DNA from: Rhodobacterales bacterium UBA3077
GTDB taxonomy: Bacteria; Pseudomonadota; Alphaproteobacteria; Rhodobacterales; Rhodobacteraceae
Length of the DNA: 8,695 bases
Assembly (NCBI GenBank): GCA_002366685.1
Contig: DFBP01000235.1
Coordinates: forward strand, 2,653 to 11,347
Direction of reading: 5' to 3'
A program made the position numbers and the translations under genes. Position 1 is the stretch's first letter; every line of letters begins with the position of its first letter. Positions 8,301 through 8,695 of the stretch are shown piece after piece. The notes under the pieces are model-generated. The model was not told the DNA's origin. It saw nothing but the letters and a program-made list of their open reading frames with translations, and did not search any database.

Positions 8301-8695
8301 GTTCTCTATGTTTTCCGGCTATTGGTGGATGATAATATCCCGATGAATGAAGGGGTGATGAAGCCGCTCAATGTTATTCTCCCCTCGGGCACGATGCTTT
8401 CACCGCAATACCCGGCGGCGGTGATTGCCGGAAATGTGGAAACATCCCAAGCGGTTACATCGGCCTTGTTGTTGGCGCTTGGCGTGCAAGCGGCGGCGCA
8501 AAGCACAATGAACAACACCACTTGGGGCAACGACAAATACCAGTATTACGAAACCATTTGTGGCGGTTCCGGCGCTGGCCTGCGCCATGACGGCACCGGC
8601 CACAATGGTACCAGTGGCGTGCATACACATATGACAAACTCTCGCCTGACAGACCCCGAGGTGCTGGAATGGCGCTACCCGGTTCTATTGGAAGA
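5373..8695 (+). CDS. oplAH: 5-oxoprolinase, fused HyuA-HyuB type (3' end beyond window)
   Basis: The frame reads open for 1107 codons without a stop and runs off the window. Fused bacterial and eukaryotic 5-oxoprolinases are about 1200-1300 residues, so roughly 100 or more are missing. The enzyme uses ATP to open 5-oxo-L-proline (pyroglutamate) to L-glutamate in the cytosol. The HyuA half (about 1-685) has the actin-like ATPase motifs: DRGGTFTD (9-16), FDMGGTSSD (284-292) and FGGAGAQHA (447-455). It also has MGTTVATNALLERKG near residue 70. The HyuB half starts about residue 688 (DPVMLEVFNNLY) and carries NAPYNGGTHLPD (773-784) and GHHTDVGG (806-813), probable metal/active-site segments, then CGGSGAG near the visible end. 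SHEVSPLMKMVSRGDTTVVDAYL-like wording and an IFGPNADQPLD stretch fit 5-oxoprolinase better than N-methylhydantoinase or acetone carboxylase, though substrate should be treated as probable. It is divergent from the djlA cluster; no regulator gene is visible. Confidence 0.9.
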   Translation, partial: MTAWDFWVDRGGTFTDIVARDPSGVLRTRKLLSENPEQYDDAALHGIRGFLGLDAKAQIPTALANSVKMGTTVATNALLERKGDPLVLVITRGLRDQLQLAYQNRPKLFDREIIRPEMLYSEVIEANERVRASGVIETPLDAPRLEAALTKSFENGIRACAIVFVHGYRHHSHEAQAAEIARKVGFTQVSVSHEVSPLMKMVSRGDTTVVDAYLTPILRRYIDRVAAAFDGDTSGKLMFMQSSGGLTDAQAFQGKDAILSGPAGGVVGCVRTSQMAGKQKVIGFDMGGTSSDVCHYAGEYERVLNTEVAGVRITAPMMNIHTVAAGGGSLLTYDNDRMQVGPESAGANPGPVCYGRGGVLAVTDANAMVGKLRPEFFPAIFGPNADQPLDITATRQAFEKVAKEVGRAPEDVADGFLRIAVENMANAIKKISVQRGYDVTEYCLTVFGGAGAQHACAIADTLGMTTCLIHPMASLLSAYGMGLADIRASRAQAMEAELSAKTRLEAASLLEGLSVQALGEVEAQGISKPDIRLKTTLHLKVKGTDTSLPIAFADESVMRTAFNTAHKSRFGFTPADTPLVIENVGVEAIGSATDLSEPELETKIGDESFPTALIAPVYLSGTWHDARFIKREDMQPGDTLTGPAVLVEPHTSIAIEPGWRARITAHNHVELIRYEAASRDHAIGTEADPVMLEVFNNLYMSIAEQMGAVLENTAASVTIKERLDFSCAVFDAEGDLIANAPHMPVHLGSMGASVQAVIAQNPEMKPGDVYVLNAPYNGGTHLPDITVVTPVFGESGKVLFYTSARGHHTDVGGLTPGSMPPDSRSIHDEGALIDNFKMVDQGVFLEDETREILLSAKYPVRAPDINIADLKAQVASCEKGAQELRKMVDHFGLPVVQAYMKHVQNNAEECVRRAIETLKDADYTYPMDPDFDGNPREIKVKIRVDKANRTASIDFTGTTGQLATNYNAPEPVTRAAVLYVFRLLVDDNIPMNEGVMKPLNVILPSGTMLSPQYPAAVIAGNVETSQAVTSALLLALGVQAAAQSTMNNTTWGNDKYQYYETICGGSGAGLRHDGTGHNGTSGVHTHMTNSRLTDPEVLEWRYPVLLE

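Noticed and set aside
5373..8695. Possible frameshift in oplAH, since it has no stop in the window
   Set aside because: Codon-by-codon reading from 5373 to 8693 shows no stop and continuous HyuA then HyuB motifs; the gene simply runs past the edge.
1..8695. Mobile element, CRISPR, toxin-antitoxin or defence system
   Set aside because: No transposase, integrase, direct-repeat array, tRNA or defence-type protein was seen; every long coding stretch belongs to a familiar housekeeping or metabolic family.

Overview
The window looks like ordinary chromosomal core sequence from an alphaproteobacterium, most likely of the Rhodobacterales/roseobacter type. That placement rests on remembered protein resemblance and gene neighbourhood (RodA followed by a GhrA-type reductase, a soluble TerB-plus-J-domain DjlA-like protein, and a fused 5-oxoprolinase), not on any search. 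Base composition is moderate, roughly half G+C by eye. I see no insertion sequence, phage gene, tRNA, rRNA, CRISPR array or other sign of recent transfer.

Layout. Bases 1-1530 (+) hold the 3' end of rodA (cell-wall glycan polymerase) and, nine bases later, a GhrA-type 2-hydroxyacid dehydrogenase; the two look co-transcribed. A perfect 7-bp hairpin spanning the dehydrogenase stop codon separates this unit from a converging minus-strand cluster. That cluster, read from 5182 down to 1576, is a djlA-like co-chaperone gene, an overlapping endonuclease/exonuclease/phosphatase (EEP) family gene, and a pepF-type M3 oligoendopeptidase gene. Divergently, after an intergenic stretch of about 190 bases, a large plus-strand gene starts at 5373 behind a perfect AGGAGG. 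It stays open to the last base of the window and encodes a fused HyuA-HyuB 5-oxoprolinase (OplAH type), missing only its C-terminal end.

How the genes may work together. RodA acts in the membrane on peptidoglycan; the reductase is a cytosolic metabolic enzyme. The minus-strand cluster joins protein quality control (J-domain protein) and peptide breakdown (PepF) with a phosphodiesterase-like enzyme of unknown substrate. 5-Oxoprolinase converts pyroglutamate, a dead-end product of glutamine/glutathione and peptide breakdown, to glutamate, so it fits loosely beside PepF in peptide and amino-acid recycling; this link is inference only.

I did not find a previously undescribed system. The points most worth a second look are small-scale: a near-consensus promoter whose expected start falls on the djlA ATG (possible leaderless mRNA), alternative starts in the djlA/EEP overlap, and a possible internal promoter for pepF.
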